A DNA stretch of 64,000 nt from Chloroflexi bacterium OHK40 (GCA_004367505.1 SFCB01000150.1:18517-82516); one strand, 5' to 3'; shown: positions 42,368 through 51,909, counted from the stretch's first letter. Numbers and translations: made by a program. Notes: generated by a model not told the origin, from the sequence alone.

Positions 42368-43072
42368 GTGAGCGACCACACAGGCAAGAGCTACGAGGCC
42401 ATCGCCGACTCATACGCGGCGAAGGTCGACGCCAGTCCGATGAACGCCCTGTATGAGCGCCCTGCCGTCCTCGCGCTGCTGCCGCCGCTGGCGGGCACAC
42501 ACGTCCTCGATATTGGCTGCGGCTCAGGCTGGTACGCCGAGTACCTGCTGAGTCATGGGGCAACCGTCACGTCGTTCGACCTCGACGCGACCTTCGTCGA
42601 GCTGACGCGGACGCGCGTCGGGGAGCGCGCCACCGTGCTGCGCGCCAACCTCGCCGAGCCGCTCGCCTTCGCGCAGAGCGGCGAGTTCGATCTGGCTGTC
42701 GCCCCTCTCGTATTGCACTACCTGCGCGACTGGACCCGGCCGCTTCGCGAGATCTACCGGGTGCTCCGCCCGGGCGGCGCCCTCGTCTTCTCGACCCATC
42801 ACCCCTTTATGGACTGGCAGGAGTTCAAGCGCGAGGACTATTTCGCGCTCGACCTGCTGGAAGACTACTGGCAGGGGGTGGGCGCAGTGCAATTCTACCG
42901 CCGGCCCCTCACGGCGATCAGCGCGACCCTCATCGAGGCCGGGTTCGTGATCGAGCGCCTGGTGGAGCCGCAGCCGTCGCCACCGTTCAGGGAGGCTCGC
43001 CCGGAGCTCTTCGAGCGGCTGATGCGCCAGCCCTGGTTCCTCGTCGTCAAGGCGCGCAAGCTCGGGCCGTGA
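42368..43072 (+). CDS. SAM-dependent class I methyltransferase
   Basis: The protein has 234 residues from a GTG start. Motif I is VLDIGCGSGWYAEYL, motif II/III is FDLAVAPLVLHYLRDW and the post-motif is EIYRVLRPGGALVFSTHHPF, all typical of UbiE/Methyltransf_11 proteins acting on small molecules. An AAAAGG site lies eight bases before GTG 42368. The substrate is unknown. Its position directly at the truncated SDR suggests that it arrived with the segment that destroyed that gene. Confidence 0.87.
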   Translation: MSDHTGKSYEAIADSYAAKVDASPMNALYERPAVLALLPPLAGTHVLDIGCGSGWYAEYLLSHGATVTSFDLDATFVELTRTRVGERATVLRANLAEPLAFAQSGEFDLAVAPLVLHYLRDWTRPLREIYRVLRPGGALVFSTHHPFMDWQEFKREDYFALDLLEDYWQGVGAVQFYRRPLTAISATLIEAGFVIERLVEPQPSPPFREARPELFERLMRQPWFLVVKARKLGP

Positions 43073-43184
43073 AACAGCTCGTCAGCGCACAGGCGGGCTG
43101 ACGCACCACGCGCGGGCATGCCACTGCCCGCCTGCCTGATAGCAGCCGCGCCGGTGCGCTCTGTCACGATCTGCTGGCGCAACT

Positions 43185-44315
43185 CTACCGATCAGCTGTG
43201 GGACGCGCCCCTGGCCCATCCTGTAGCAGCGCAGCGATGCCATCTACGGCGCGCGCGGCTACGCGGCCAATGGCCTGAATCCAGCCCTCGGTGGTCGGGT
43301 AGCTGTAGCCGACGCAGACCAGGCGCGGGTTCGTCTGCGCACGCCCGTAGCCGTCCAGCATCGGGCGGCCCTTGCCGTCGAAGGTGAGCAAGTGCGCAAC
43401 CGGATCCAGCGCGGGGCGATAGCCAGTCGCCAGGATGAGTGCGTCGAACGGGGCGCTGCGATGGTCGTCGAAGTGGGCCACACCGCCCGCGAGCCGCGCA
43501 AGGCCGGGATAGACGCCCACCCGCCCGGCGGCCACTGCCTCCGGCAGTTCGTAACCGACAACCGGAAAGTGGTCGAGGGGCGAGCCCGGTGGCAGGGGCA
43601 GGCCGAGGTGGCCAAAGTCGCGTCGCCACAGCAGGCGCTCGGCCAGCGGGCGGGGTAGCGTGCGCATGAGCCACGCCCCGAGCCGCACCGCCACGGCTGA
43701 GGGTGGCTCAGGAACGAAGGCCACCCCGCCGCGCACCGCGATCGCTGTCGCCACCCCGTGCTCGGCCAGCTCGACCGCAATCTCGCTGCCCGAGTTGCCA
43801 GCACCGACAACCAGCACACGCTGGCCGGTGAAGGGCTGCGGGTTGCGGTAGTCGCGGCTATGCAGGATCGGGCCATCGAATCGCTCCTCGCCAGGGATGG
43901 CGGGGCGCACCGGTGCGCTCCAGATCCCGGTTGCCATCACGAGCACGCTCGCCTCCAGCGTCCCCCGGCTGGTGTCGAGGCGCCAGCAGCTCCCATCGAA
44001 GGCGGCACCACACAGCTCCACCCCCTCGTCAACGCGCAACGCGAAGTGGCGGACGTACTGCTGCAGATAGGCCAGGAACTGGGCACGACTCGGAAAGCGC
44101 GGGTAGGCCGCGGGCATCGGCAGTCCTGGGAGCGCCGAGACCTGCTTCACCGTATGGAGGCAGAGCCGGTCGTAGTGGTGATACCACGCCTCGCCAACCC
44201 GGCCCCGCTCCAGCACCCGGTAGACCATGCCCCGCCGCGCGAGCTCATGAGCCACGGCAAGGCCTGCCGGCCCCGCCCCCACCACGACCACCTGGCTGCG
44301 TGCCGGCTCCATCAT
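43185..44315 (-). CDS. Flavin-containing monooxygenase-like protein
   Basis: The 376-residue FAD/NADPH protein has two dinucleotide motifs: VVVGAGPAGLAVAHEL (Gly13-Gly18) and RVLVVGAGNSGSEIAVEL. ATGIWSAPVRPAIPG and LILATGYRP are further family signatures of CzcO-type flavoproteins that oxygenate amines, sulfides or ketones. It is the last gene of a 12-gene minus-strand operon, its start overlapping the stop of the double-SDR gene. ATG 44315 and 44312 are both possible. The most likely role is oxidative tailoring of the operon's product, but no substrate is known. Confidence 0.88.
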   Translation of the reverse strand: MMEPARSQVVVVGAGPAGLAVAHELARRGMVYRVLERGRVGEAWYHHYDRLCLHTVKQVSALPGLPMPAAYPRFPSRAQFLAYLQQYVRHFALRVDEGVELCGAAFDGSCWRLDTSRGTLEASVLVMATGIWSAPVRPAIPGEERFDGPILHSRDYRNPQPFTGQRVLVVGAGNSGSEIAVELAEHGVATAIAVRGGVAFVPEPPSAVAVRLGAWLMRTLPRPLAERLLWRRDFGHLGLPLPPGSPLDHFPVVGYELPEAVAAGRVGVYPGLARLAGGVAHFDDHRSAPFDALILATGYRPALDPVAHLLTFDGKGRPMLDGYGRAQTNPRLVCVGYSYPTTEGWIQAIGRVAARAVDGIAALLQDGPGARPTADR

Positions 44316-45910
44316 GGCTGCCGCTCCAGGGTCTGGCCGGCGAGCACCCCCGTCTGTGGCAGCCTGTCGAGGATGGCCCGGTGCATCAGCGCCTCGGTGA
44401 GCGCCGGGGCAAGCCGCCCAACGGCGGCGATGAGGCGGTTCGCGGGGCCGGGCACGAGCTCGGGTTCGCGGCGCTCCACCGCGCCAGCGAGCAGTTCCGC
44501 CAGGCGCTCCGGCGGCATACGCCGGCGCTCGCGGCGGTTGTCGGGGCTGTAGCGGCGGGCGTGGGCCGTGCGGGTCGGGCCGGGGTAGACGGTGAGCACA
44601 TGCACACCCTGCGGCGCAAGCGCGGCGCGCAGGCTGCGAGCATAGGCGGCCAGGCCATCCTTACTTGCCGCGTACACCGCCGCACCCGGGTAGCCGGTGA
44701 AGACTGAGAGCGAGGCGATGAAGACCAGCGTCGCGCCGGGCGCGACCAGCCCCCCGCAGAGCATGCCGGCGGTCAACTGCACGGGTGCCCGCAGATTTAC
44801 GTCAAGCACCACTGCCTGGCGGGCAATCGCCCCCTCAGCGAAGCGCCCCACCGCGCTGATACCAGCGCTGTGGACCACCACGTCGGCGGGCGGCAGAGCG
44901 GCGAGGTGCCGCAGCGTCACGGCCACCGCGCCTGCCTGTGCCAGATCGACGTGGATCCACCCGGCCACCCCACCCGCGCCGCGCAGGGCCTGGCACAGCC
45001 GGGCAGCACGCTCGGCGTCGCGGTCAACGATCGTCACGGCGAAGCCCGCCCGCGCGAAACGCTCGGCCACCGCCCGCCCGATCCCATCGGCGCCCCCGGT
45101 GACGACGCAGTGGCGCCGGGAGCAGGTAGCGGGCGGCGGGCTAAAGGCCCTGGGAGCCCCCGGCATCCGGGCCTGTCTGGCCACGGCGAAGCGATCCGCT
45201 ACTCCGCGCAGATGCCTGCCGCTGAGGCGCAACAACCGGTTGCCGAGCCCGATCGTCACAACGGGCACGCCACCCGCGATGGCACGGACAATCCGCCGCG
45301 CTACCCGCTCGGGCCGAGGGAAGTGTGACCAGCCCACACGCTCCAGGGGCGCGCCGCTCTTCGCGTGCATGCCGGTGCGGGTGGCGCCGGGATGGATGAC
45401 CTGAACGCCCACGCGGCCACGCAACTCCACCCGCAGGCTGCGGGCGAAGCCCTCCAGGGCGGCTTTTGTGGCCCCGTAGACGGCATAATCGGGAACCGGG
45501 AGCGCGGCCGCCACCGAGCCGATGAAGACCACCCGGCCCGATGCGCGCGCGAGGGCCGGCAGCAGGGCGTGCGTGAGAGCGATCGGCGCTCGCAGGTTGG
45601 TGTCAAGCAGCGCGTCGATTGTACCGGGCGCCTGGGCCACGATCGGGCCATACGCACCCACGCCCGCGCAATGGATGAGCAGGTCAAGCGCCTGGACGGC
45701 GCGCCGGCGCAGAAACTCGCTCACTACGGCCGCCGCGAAGGGCTGGGCGAGATCCACGCGGCAGTAGCCGCCCCGCAGCCCCGGCTCCACGTCCAACGCG
45801 GAACGCCGGCCCACGCCGAAGACGCGGGCGCCGCTAGCGGCGTAGCTCCGCGCTAGCGCCAGCCCGATCCCATCGCTCGCCCCGGTGATCAGCACCGTCT
45901 GCTGTCGCAC
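44312..45910 (-). CDS. Protein with two complete SDR domains
   Basis: The 532-residue protein joins two short-chain dehydrogenase domains. Domain 1 has TGASDGIG (9-16), Ser132, Tyr145 and Lys149. Domain 2 has TGGADGIG (271-278), Ser400, Tyr413 and Lys417. Both catalytic sets are intact, so two NAD(P)-linked steps may be coupled. The linker around 235-268 is Arg/Pro-rich. The GTG at 45910 has an AGGAG site eight bases away, four bases after the preceding stop; a longer frame starts at 45997. SDR tandem fusions are uncommon in bacteria. It lies in the YnjBCD-type operon. Confidence 0.85.
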   Translation of the reverse strand: MRQQTVLITGASDGIGLALARSYAASGARVFGVGRRSALDVEPGLRGGYCRVDLAQPFAAAVVSEFLRRRAVQALDLLIHCAGVGAYGPIVAQAPGTIDALLDTNLRAPIALTHALLPALARASGRVVFIGSVAAALPVPDYAVYGATKAALEGFARSLRVELRGRVGVQVIHPGATRTGMHAKSGAPLERVGWSHFPRPERVARRIVRAIAGGVPVVTIGLGNRLLRLSGRHLRGVADRFAVARQARMPGAPRAFSPPPATCSRRHCVVTGGADGIGRAVAERFARAGFAVTIVDRDAERAARLCQALRGAGGVAGWIHVDLAQAGAVAVTLRHLAALPPADVVVHSAGISAVGRFAEGAIARQAVVLDVNLRAPVQLTAGMLCGGLVAPGATLVFIASLSVFTGYPGAAVYAASKDGLAAYARSLRAALAPQGVHVLTVYPGPTRTAHARRYSPDNRRERRRMPPERLAELLAGAVERREPELVPGPANRLIAAVGRLAPALTEALMHRAILDRLPQTGVLAGQTLERQP

Positions 45911-45914
45911 GTCG

Positions 45915-46493
45915 TTACTCCTGTGGTGCCGTGGCGCCGCGGCGCAGCCCCGCCCCGAAGAGATACCTGAGGAGCAGCAGGTTAAGCAGCACTTCAAACA
46001 CGGCGAACTCGCGCCCGAAGAAGCGCGGGTCCCAGTAGCTCACCGGGCTGTGGAAGCGCACACTCCACTCGAAGGGGAAGAGCAGCAGCGGGCCGTCGTC
46101 TACATGCACCGGAATATCCAGGGCCGTATGGAGCAGACAGCCGGCGAGCAGCCAGAACCACCAGTAGGCGCGGCTCCCCACCACGGCGCGGGCGCGCCAG
46201 AGCAGCGCCAGCCCGAGGAGCAGCAGGATCGGCGCATGGAACAGGTTGTGGCCGGCGACCCAGAGCGGGTCACTGAAGTAGCGCTGATCGTAGGCCTCGC
46301 TCCAGAGTGGCGCACTCGCCTCGCCCCAGACGAGGCGCTGCTGCAGGAAGGTAGCGGCCCACAGCAGCCAGAGCGGAAGGTCCGGCAGCACCGCGCCGAG
46401 CAGAAACGCGCTGCGCGGAATCGCAAGACGGTTGTCTGTTGTGGCCCACTTCCGCAGGGCGGCATTGATGATCAGATGGCTGGGGGTGTTCAC
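45915..46493 (-). CDS. YdjM/DUF457-like membrane protein
   Basis: The 192-residue polytopic protein has about four membrane segments. The segments SAFLLGAVLPDLPLWLLWA, GHNLFHAPILLLLGLALLW and CLLHTALDIPVHVDDGP show the conserved Asp and His residues of the LexA-regulated membrane-bound metal-dependent hydrolase group (DUF457). The activity of this group is not established. The GTG at 46493 overlaps the stop of the ATPase gene by four bases, indicating coupled translation with the transporter. Confidence 0.78.
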   Translation of the reverse strand: MNTPSHLIINAALRKWATTDNRLAIPRSAFLLGAVLPDLPLWLLWAATFLQQRLVWGEASAPLWSEAYDQRYFSDPLWVAGHNLFHAPILLLLGLALLWRARAVVGSRAYWWFWLLAGCLLHTALDIPVHVDDGPLLLFPFEWSVRFHSPVSYWDPRFFGREFAVFEVLLNLLLLRYLFGAGLRRGATAPQE

Positions 46494-47554
46494 AGGGGCC
46501 TTTCAGAGCTGGCTTCGTCATCGCAGACGGGGAAGAGATGCTCGGGCGGCAACTCGACGAAGAGCTCTCCGCCGGCCGGGATAGCGACGGGCTGGAAGGC
46601 TTGCACGCGGAGCGTCGCGTCACCTACCTGCAACACATACTCGGACAGCTCACCACGAAAGGTCTGGGCCAGGATCCGCGCCGGCAATGCGTTCGGACCC
46701 GGCAGGCAGCGCAGGCGAATCTGCTCGGGCCGGATCGCGTAGGTCGCCCGACCTTCCCGAGGGCTCGGGCCGCAGACGGCCAGCGCGCCCAGTCTGCTCT
46801 GGAGCCATCCCCCGGCGAGCTCGCCCCGCAGAAACGTCGTAACACCCATCAGCCGGGCGGCGCGGCAGGTCGGCGGGCGCTCGAAGAGCCGCCGGGGCGT
46901 GTCGCAGGCCAGCACCTCGCCCCGTTCGATCAGGGCTACCCGGTCGGCCATGGCCAGCGCCTCGCCCCGATCGTGGGTAACGAGCAGCGTCGTGATCCCC
47001 AGTTCGCCCTGAATGCGCCGTACGGCCTCCTGAAGCGTCTGGCGCACCGTCGGGTCGAGGCTGCTGAACGGCTCGTCGAGCAGCAGCACCCGTGGCCGCG
47101 TCACCAGGGCACGGGCCAGGGCCACCCGTTGCTGCTCGCCGCCCGAGAGTTGCGCCGGGCGCTTGTGCTCGATGCCCGGCAGCTCCACCAGGGCCAGCAT
47201 CCGCCGCACCTCGGCCTGGATGGTGGCGCGGCTGGCGCCCTGAACCCGCAGGCCGAAGGCGATATTCTCGGCCACCGACAGGAAGGGAAAGAGGTAGGCC
47301 TTCTGGAACATCAGCACCGCCCCGCGCCGGTGGGCCGGCACACGCAGGATGCTCCGCCCATCAAAGGTGATCTCGCCGCTATCGGGCGCCTCAACCCCGG
47401 CGATCAGCTTGAGCAGGGTGGATTTGCCGCTCCCTGAGGCGCCGAGTAGCGCCAGGAGCGTGCCTGGCTCAGCCGCCAGCGACACATCGGCCAGCGCCGG
47501 CGTCGCCTGGCGCGGGTAGCTCTTCGTCAGGTGGGAGAGCGCAATCGCGGTCAC
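46490..47554 (-). CDS. YnjD-like ABC transporter ATPase
   Basis: The protein has 354 residues. Walker A is GASGSGKS, the signature LSGGEQQRVALARAL, Walker B VLLLDEPFSSLD, and the switch VTHDRGEALAMADRV. A C-terminal TOBE-like domain (about 275-345) is present, as in polyamine, iron and thiamine importers. GTG 47554 follows an AGAGG site eight bases after the permease stop. It serves the two permeases and YnjB-like protein encoded upstream. The substrate of E. coli YnjBCD is not established. Confidence 0.9.
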   Translation of the reverse strand: MTAIALSHLTKSYPRQATPALADVSLAAEPGTLLALLGASGSGKSTLLKLIAGVEAPDSGEITFDGRSILRVPAHRRGAVLMFQKAYLFPFLSVAENIAFGLRVQGASRATIQAEVRRMLALVELPGIEHKRPAQLSGGEQQRVALARALVTRPRVLLLDEPFSSLDPTVRQTLQEAVRRIQGELGITTLLVTHDRGEALAMADRVALIERGEVLACDTPRRLFERPPTCRAARLMGVTTFLRGELAGGWLQSRLGALAVCGPSPREGRATYAIRPEQIRLRCLPGPNALPARILAQTFRGELSEYVLQVGDATLRVQAFQPVAIPAGGELFVELPPEHLFPVCDDEASSERPL

Positions 47555-47562
47555 GACACCTC

Positions 47563-48399
47563 TCAGTACTGCTGCCCCACCTCGGCCGAACCGGCGGCGA
47601 GCGCGCGTGCGGCCAGAGCGATAGCGAGCACCGGCGGCGCGGCAAAGAGCAGCGCCAGCCCGGCGATCGAGGTGGGATTGCCACCCGCGACGGCCGCGAA
47701 GAGCAGCATGGGCAGAGTGATTACGCGCCCGCCGCCGATCAGCAGCGTCAGCAGGTACTGGCTCCAGCTTACCAGAAAGGCGAACAGGGCGGCCACGGTC
47801 AGGCCAGGCCCCAGCAGCGGCCAGGCCACCCGAAACCACACCCGCAGCGGGCCAGCGCCCAGGGTGCGCGCTTGAAGCTCGTACCCCTCGTCATACCTGG
47901 CAAAGACTCCCAGCAGCGCGAAGATGGTGTAGGGCAGCACCGGCACCAGGTGAACCAGCACCACACCCAGGAGGCTCCCGGCCAGCCCGAGCCGGAGCGC
48001 GAGTATGTTCAGCCCCATGCCGATCGCCAGCGGTGGCACTACAGTGGGCAGAAACAGGATGAGCAAGACCAGTGTGCGCCCGCGAAAGCGCCAGAGCCCC
48101 AGCACCCGCGCCGCCGGCAGGCCCAGCACCAGCGCCAGGGCAGTAGTCACACCAGCAGTGAGCAGACTCGCTCGCAGGGCTACCCGGGTTTGCGGGCTGC
48201 CGAGCTGGCGCAGCAGCGGCGTGAGTGTCCACTCGGCGGGGAGGAGCTGGGGAAAGAACCAGCGCGTCGAGCAGGCGTACACTACCAGGGCGACGATCGG
48301 GCCGACGAGGAGCGCAATGCACAGCGCACCAGGCACCGCGCGTGTCGCGCGGCGGAGGAGGGCGGCCCGGAAGGTTACCAGCAGGTTGGCGCCACGCAT
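47563..48399 (-). CDS. ABC transporter permease, YnjC C-terminal-half type
   Basis: This 278-residue membrane protein has about six segments. The EAA-type coupling loop is YELQARTLGAGPLRVWFRVAWPLLGPG. LFLPTVVPPLAIGMGLN is typical of the ThiP/PotC/YnjC class. In E. coli YnjC both permease units are in one chain; here they are two genes separated by five bases. It forms the channel with the following permease. Confidence 0.88.
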   Translation of the reverse strand: MRGANLLVTFRAALLRRATRAVPGALCIALLVGPIVALVVYACSTRWFFPQLLPAEWTLTPLLRQLGSPQTRVALRASLLTAGVTTALALVLGLPAARVLGLWRFRGRTLVLLILFLPTVVPPLAIGMGLNILALRLGLAGSLLGVVLVHLVPVLPYTIFALLGVFARYDEGYELQARTLGAGPLRVWFRVAWPLLGPGLTVAALFAFLVSWSQYLLTLLIGGGRVITLPMLLFAAVAGGNPTSIAGLALLFAAPPVLAIALAARALAAGSAEVGQQY

Positions 48400-48403
48400 G
48401 GTG

Positions 48404-49276
48404 CTACGCGCTCCATCTCACACGGCCAAGCCCGACGACCATCACCGTGAGCACGCTGATCAGCAGGCTGATCGCCATGCCCTCAGCCCGGCGGTTCAGG
48501 TCCGGGTTGACGAAGAACTCCAGCGCCAGCACCGCCAGCATCCGGGGGTAGCGCACGCCGAGCAGGGCTGGCACTTCGTAGGCGCCGAGGACGAAGGCGA
48601 AGACAAGGGCCGCGCCAGCCGCGAGCCCCGGCAGCACCAGCGGCAGGGTCACGTAGCGCAGCCGCTGCCAGGGCGAGGCGCCGAGATTCTCGGCCACCAG
48701 ATCGTACTGCCCGCCCTGGGTACGCAGGATCGCGAGCACGATCAGCACCAGGAAAGGGATCTCTTTGCTCACATAGTGCATGATGATCCCGAACCCGTAG
48801 CGGTCGCGCACCAGTACCGGAAACTGTGCCGGGGCATCGATCAGGCCAAGCGCGAAGGCGATCCGGGCCAGCAGGCCGCTCTGGGCCAGGAGCAAGCTCA
48901 GCGCCACCGCCCAGACGAGATGCGGGAAGGCCAGGTTCAGGTTGAGCACGAGCAGCGTGGCGCCGGTGGGCTGGCGCTGCCGCGCGGTCAGGGCCGCAGC
49001 AACGAGCAGCGCGCCGAGGGCGGACAGCGCCGTCGAGGCCCCGCTCACCCAGAGCGAGAAGCCGAGGGCCGGCCAGAACTCGCGCGCGGCCGGGGTAGGC
49101 CCCACCAGCAGGCTCCGGTATGCGTCGAGGCTCAGGCGCCCCTCACCACCACCGGGCACCGCGCCGAGGCTCTGGGCCACGCCGTAGACCAGACTCACCC
49201 CCACCAGCAGGCCGATGACGGTCAGGGCCGGGGCCAGCGCCACCCAGATGAGGAACGGCGCGCGCCCACTGCTCAC
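48404..49276 (-). CDS. ABC transporter permease, YnjC N-terminal-half type
   Basis: The protein has 290 residues from GTG 49276, with about six membrane segments and the coupling loop YDLVAENLGASPWQRLRYVTLPLVLPG. The unusual segment DRYGFGIIMHYVSKEIPFLVLIVLA matches YnjC-like permeases. GTG 49276 overlaps the stop of the binding-protein gene by four bases; an upstream frame reaching 49333 is less likely because it would run into that gene. Confidence 0.88.
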   Translation of the reverse strand: MSSGRAPFLIWVALAPALTVIGLLVGVSLVYGVAQSLGAVPGGGEGRLSLDAYRSLLVGPTPAAREFWPALGFSLWVSGASTALSALGALLVAAALTARQRQPTGATLLVLNLNLAFPHLVWAVALSLLLAQSGLLARIAFALGLIDAPAQFPVLVRDRYGFGIIMHYVSKEIPFLVLIVLAILRTQGGQYDLVAENLGASPWQRLRYVTLPLVLPGLAAGAALVFAFVLGAYEVPALLGVRYPRMLAVLALEFFVNPDLNRRAEGMAISLLISVLTVMVVGLGRVRWSA

Positions 49277-50589
49277 TGGCCAACTCCGCGCGCGACCTGC
49301 GCCTGCCGGGCCAACAGCACATGCTCCCGCCAACCCTCCTCGACCAACGTCTGGTACGCACCTGCCGAGTCGCCGACCAGCGCCGCCGCCAGATCCGCTG
49401 CGGGCGTCGCGGCCTCGCCGAGGCGCGCCTGCGCGGCGCTGAGCGCATCAAGCTGCGCCTGATCGGTCACCCGGGTGACGTCGATCGCGTAGCCGAGGCC
49501 AAAACCGTTCTCGGGCAGAATCTGGGCGGCCTGCAACTCGGGCTCCAGGAGGAGGTTCGCCAGCACCAGCGCCGCAGCCTGATTCGATGCGTTCCGCGGG
49601 ATGGCGACATAGTTGAAGTCGCCGATCATATAGTCATCGAAGACGAAGGCCCGAGCCGTTTCCGGCAGCAGCCCCTCGGCGATCAGCGGCCCAGCGCCGG
49701 CGATCGCCTGGGTGATGCTGAAATCGACCTCACCATTGGCGAAGAGGCTGTGCAGCTCGTTCTCATCCCTGGGGTAGGTCGCACCCTCGCGCCAGAGATG
49801 GGGCTTAAGCTCGTTCAGGTAAGCCCAGAGCTTCGGCGCGTGTTCCTCCCAGAGGGCCTCCTCGTAGGCCAGCCACTGGTCGGCGCCGCCGCTTAACTCG
49901 AACAGGGCGCCCTTGACGAAGCGGGTACCCTGGAAGGCACCGGGGCCAGGCGCAATGTAGGTGAATCGACCAGGGTTGGCCCTGGCCCACGCGAGCAACT
50001 CCGTGTAGGAGCGCGGCAACTCCTCCTCGCCCATCCGCGCCGAGTCGTAAATCAGCTGAAACTGCGCCGAGGACCAGGGGCTCTCGTAGCCTTCCACCGG
50101 CTCGCCAAAGTCGAGGTAAATCGCCGGATTCTCCCAGTTCACAAGGCGAGCGTTCGGCAGCCGGCGTGACCAGTCGGGCAGCAGCATGTCGGCCTGCTTG
50201 AGCGAGAGAAAGTTCTCGCCATTGATCCAGATCAGATCAACGGCGCCGCGCTCAACCCCAGCCTCCTTCTCGCTGAGTACCTGGTTGACGGCATCGACGG
50301 TGTCGGCGATCGGCACCCGGTTCAGGGTGATGCCGAATTGCTCCCGCAGCGGCACGCCGTAGGTCTCGTCCACGAAGCGATTGATGCTCTCCGAGCCGCC
50401 CCAGAGGTACCAGTTGACGGTCTGCCCGCGAGCGGCGGCAACAACACTCGCCCAGTCGTCGAGGTTGAATGCACCGGCGGGAGGAGTGTCTGTCGATCCC
50501 GTTTGGGCGACGGGGCGGCCTCCGCAGGCGGCCAGCAGCAGGGTGGCTAACAACAGCACGGCGGTCATCAGGTAGTGAGCGCGGCGCAT
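49273..50589 (-). CDS. YnjB-like substrate-binding lipoprotein
   Basis: The 438-residue exported protein has a lipobox ending LLAAC (Cys22). The mature sequence has ARGQTVNWYLWGGSESINRF and LNRVPIADTVDAVNQVLSEK, which match YnjB, the binding protein of the uncharacterised YnjBCD importer. LIWINGENFLSLKQADMLL is another shared segment. Ligand cannot be read from sequence; the fold class (SBP with polyamine/thiamine/iron relatives) points to a small charged organic molecule. Its gene lies 18 bp after the antiporter gene. Confidence 0.87.
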   Translation of the reverse strand: MRRAHYLMTAVLLLATLLLAACGGRPVAQTGSTDTPPAGAFNLDDWASVVAAARGQTVNWYLWGGSESINRFVDETYGVPLREQFGITLNRVPIADTVDAVNQVLSEKEAGVERGAVDLIWINGENFLSLKQADMLLPDWSRRLPNARLVNWENPAIYLDFGEPVEGYESPWSSAQFQLIYDSARMGEEELPRSYTELLAWARANPGRFTYIAPGPGAFQGTRFVKGALFELSGGADQWLAYEEALWEEHAPKLWAYLNELKPHLWREGATYPRDENELHSLFANGEVDFSITQAIAGAGPLIAEGLLPETARAFVFDDYMIGDFNYVAIPRNASNQAAALVLANLLLEPELQAAQILPENGFGLGYAIDVTRVTDQAQLDALSAAQARLGEAATPAADLAAALVGDSAGAYQTLVEEGWREHVLLARQAQVARGVGQ

Positions 50590-50606
50590 AGGGTCTGCTC
50601 CTTGTC

Positions 50607-51893
50607 TCAGCTCTTCACACGATCCGGGGCTGGGATTGGAACAACGAGCGGCGTATCATCGCGCGCGGCGGCGGGCGGCGGGGTGATCCGCAGCAGGTCG
50701 AGCAGCGGCCCGGTCATGCATGTCGTCACCAGCGCCACCAGCACGAGGATGGTGAATCCGGCCGGGCTCAACACGCCGATCTCCAGTCCAACACCCGCCA
50801 CCACCAACTCCATCAGGCCACGGGTATTCATCAGGGCGCCGAAGCCGAGGGCAGCGCGCCAACCCATTCCACCTGCCCGGGCCGCCAGCGTCGCGCCGCT
50901 GAGCTTACCCACCACCGCCACAGCCACGATCAGGCCGGCGGCGAGCAGCAGCGGCCCACCCTGGATCAGCCCGATGTCGGCGCGCAGGCCCACCGAGGCG
51001 AAGAAGAGTGGCAGCAGGAGCGCCGTCGTGAGCCCTTCAAGCTTCGCGTGGATCTGGTGGCTCAGGGCCGGGTGGCGCGGCATCATCGTGCCGGCCAGGA
51101 AGGCCCCGAACAGGGCGTGGATCCCCAGCCACTCAGTCAGCGCGGCGGCTGCGATCAGCGCGAGGACGATGGCCGCGAGCCGCCCGTTGTCGAGCACACC
51201 ATCGCGGGGCAGCCTGAGTAGCCGGGCCGCCAATGGGCGACCGAGACGAAGCATCACGAGCACGAAGAGCGCGCCGCCCCCGAGCATAAGCCAGAGCGAC
51301 GCGCCTGGCGCCGTTGCCTGCACCAGCAGCACCACGGCGGCCAGAGCGCACCAGGCCAGCACATCGGCGGCGGCGGCACAGACGATCGCCAGCCCCCCGA
51401 GGGGGCTCCGGAGCAGGCCGCGCTCATCGAGGATGCGCGCCAGCACCGGAAAAGCGGTGATGCTGAGGGCAACGCCCAGAAAGAGCGCCACCTGCCAGGG
51501 CGCCATCTGCGGGCCACCGATCGACGGAACGAGCGCGGCGCCAACACCCACACCAGCCACAAAGGGCACCAGGGTGCTACTGAGCGTGAGCGCCAGCACG
51601 AGACGCCGTCGCTGGTGGAGCTGCTGCGGCTGAAGCTCCAGCCCTACCAGGAAGATGAATAGCAACAGCCCCAGCTGGCTGAGCGCTTGCAACCCATCGA
51701 GCGCTTGTGGCCCGAAGAGGGTCGCGCTCACCCCTGGCGCGAGGCGGCCCAGGAGCGAGGGGCCGAGCAGCAGCCCGGCCGCCATCTCGCCAATCACCCG
51801 TGGCTGCCCGAGCCGCCCGGCGATCCAGCCGGCGCCGTGGGCCGCGCCGACCACCACCAGCAACTGGAGCAGCCCGATCAGCGCCTCCGGCAT
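50607..51893 (-). CDS. CPA2-family cation/proton antiporter
   Basis: The 428-residue membrane protein has about 12-13 segments. Signatures include GRLGQPRVIGEMAAGLLLGPSLLG, LFIFLVGLELQPQQL, LGVALSITAFPVLARILDE and FASVGLRADIGL, as in KefB/NapA-like antiporters. The C-terminus ends soon after the membrane domain, with no RCK/TrkA-N domain, so gating by nucleotides is unlikely. ATG 51893 has a GGAGAG site; the upstream extension to 52106 is discarded. It may balance charge or pH for the transport and redox steps of the operon. Confidence 0.88.
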   Translation of the reverse strand: MPEALIGLLQLLVVVGAAHGAGWIAGRLGQPRVIGEMAAGLLLGPSLLGRLAPGVSATLFGPQALDGLQALSQLGLLLFIFLVGLELQPQQLHQRRRLVLALTLSSTLVPFVAGVGVGAALVPSIGGPQMAPWQVALFLGVALSITAFPVLARILDERGLLRSPLGGLAIVCAAAADVLAWCALAAVVLLVQATAPGASLWLMLGGGALFVLVMLRLGRPLAARLLRLPRDGVLDNGRLAAIVLALIAAAALTEWLGIHALFGAFLAGTMMPRHPALSHQIHAKLEGLTTALLLPLFFASVGLRADIGLIQGGPLLLAAGLIVAVAVVGKLSGATLAARAGGMGWRAALGFGALMNTRGLMELVVAGVGLEIGVLSPAGFTILVLVALVTTCMTGPLLDLLRITPPPAAARDDTPLVVPIPAPDRVKS

Positions 51894-51909
51894 AGTCTCT
51901 CCACACAGA

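Noticed and set aside
41444..42379. Long minus-strand frame opposite the secreted-protein gene
   Set aside because: It is antisense to a gene with a signal peptide and good RBS, and reads the SDR remnant in the wrong frame.
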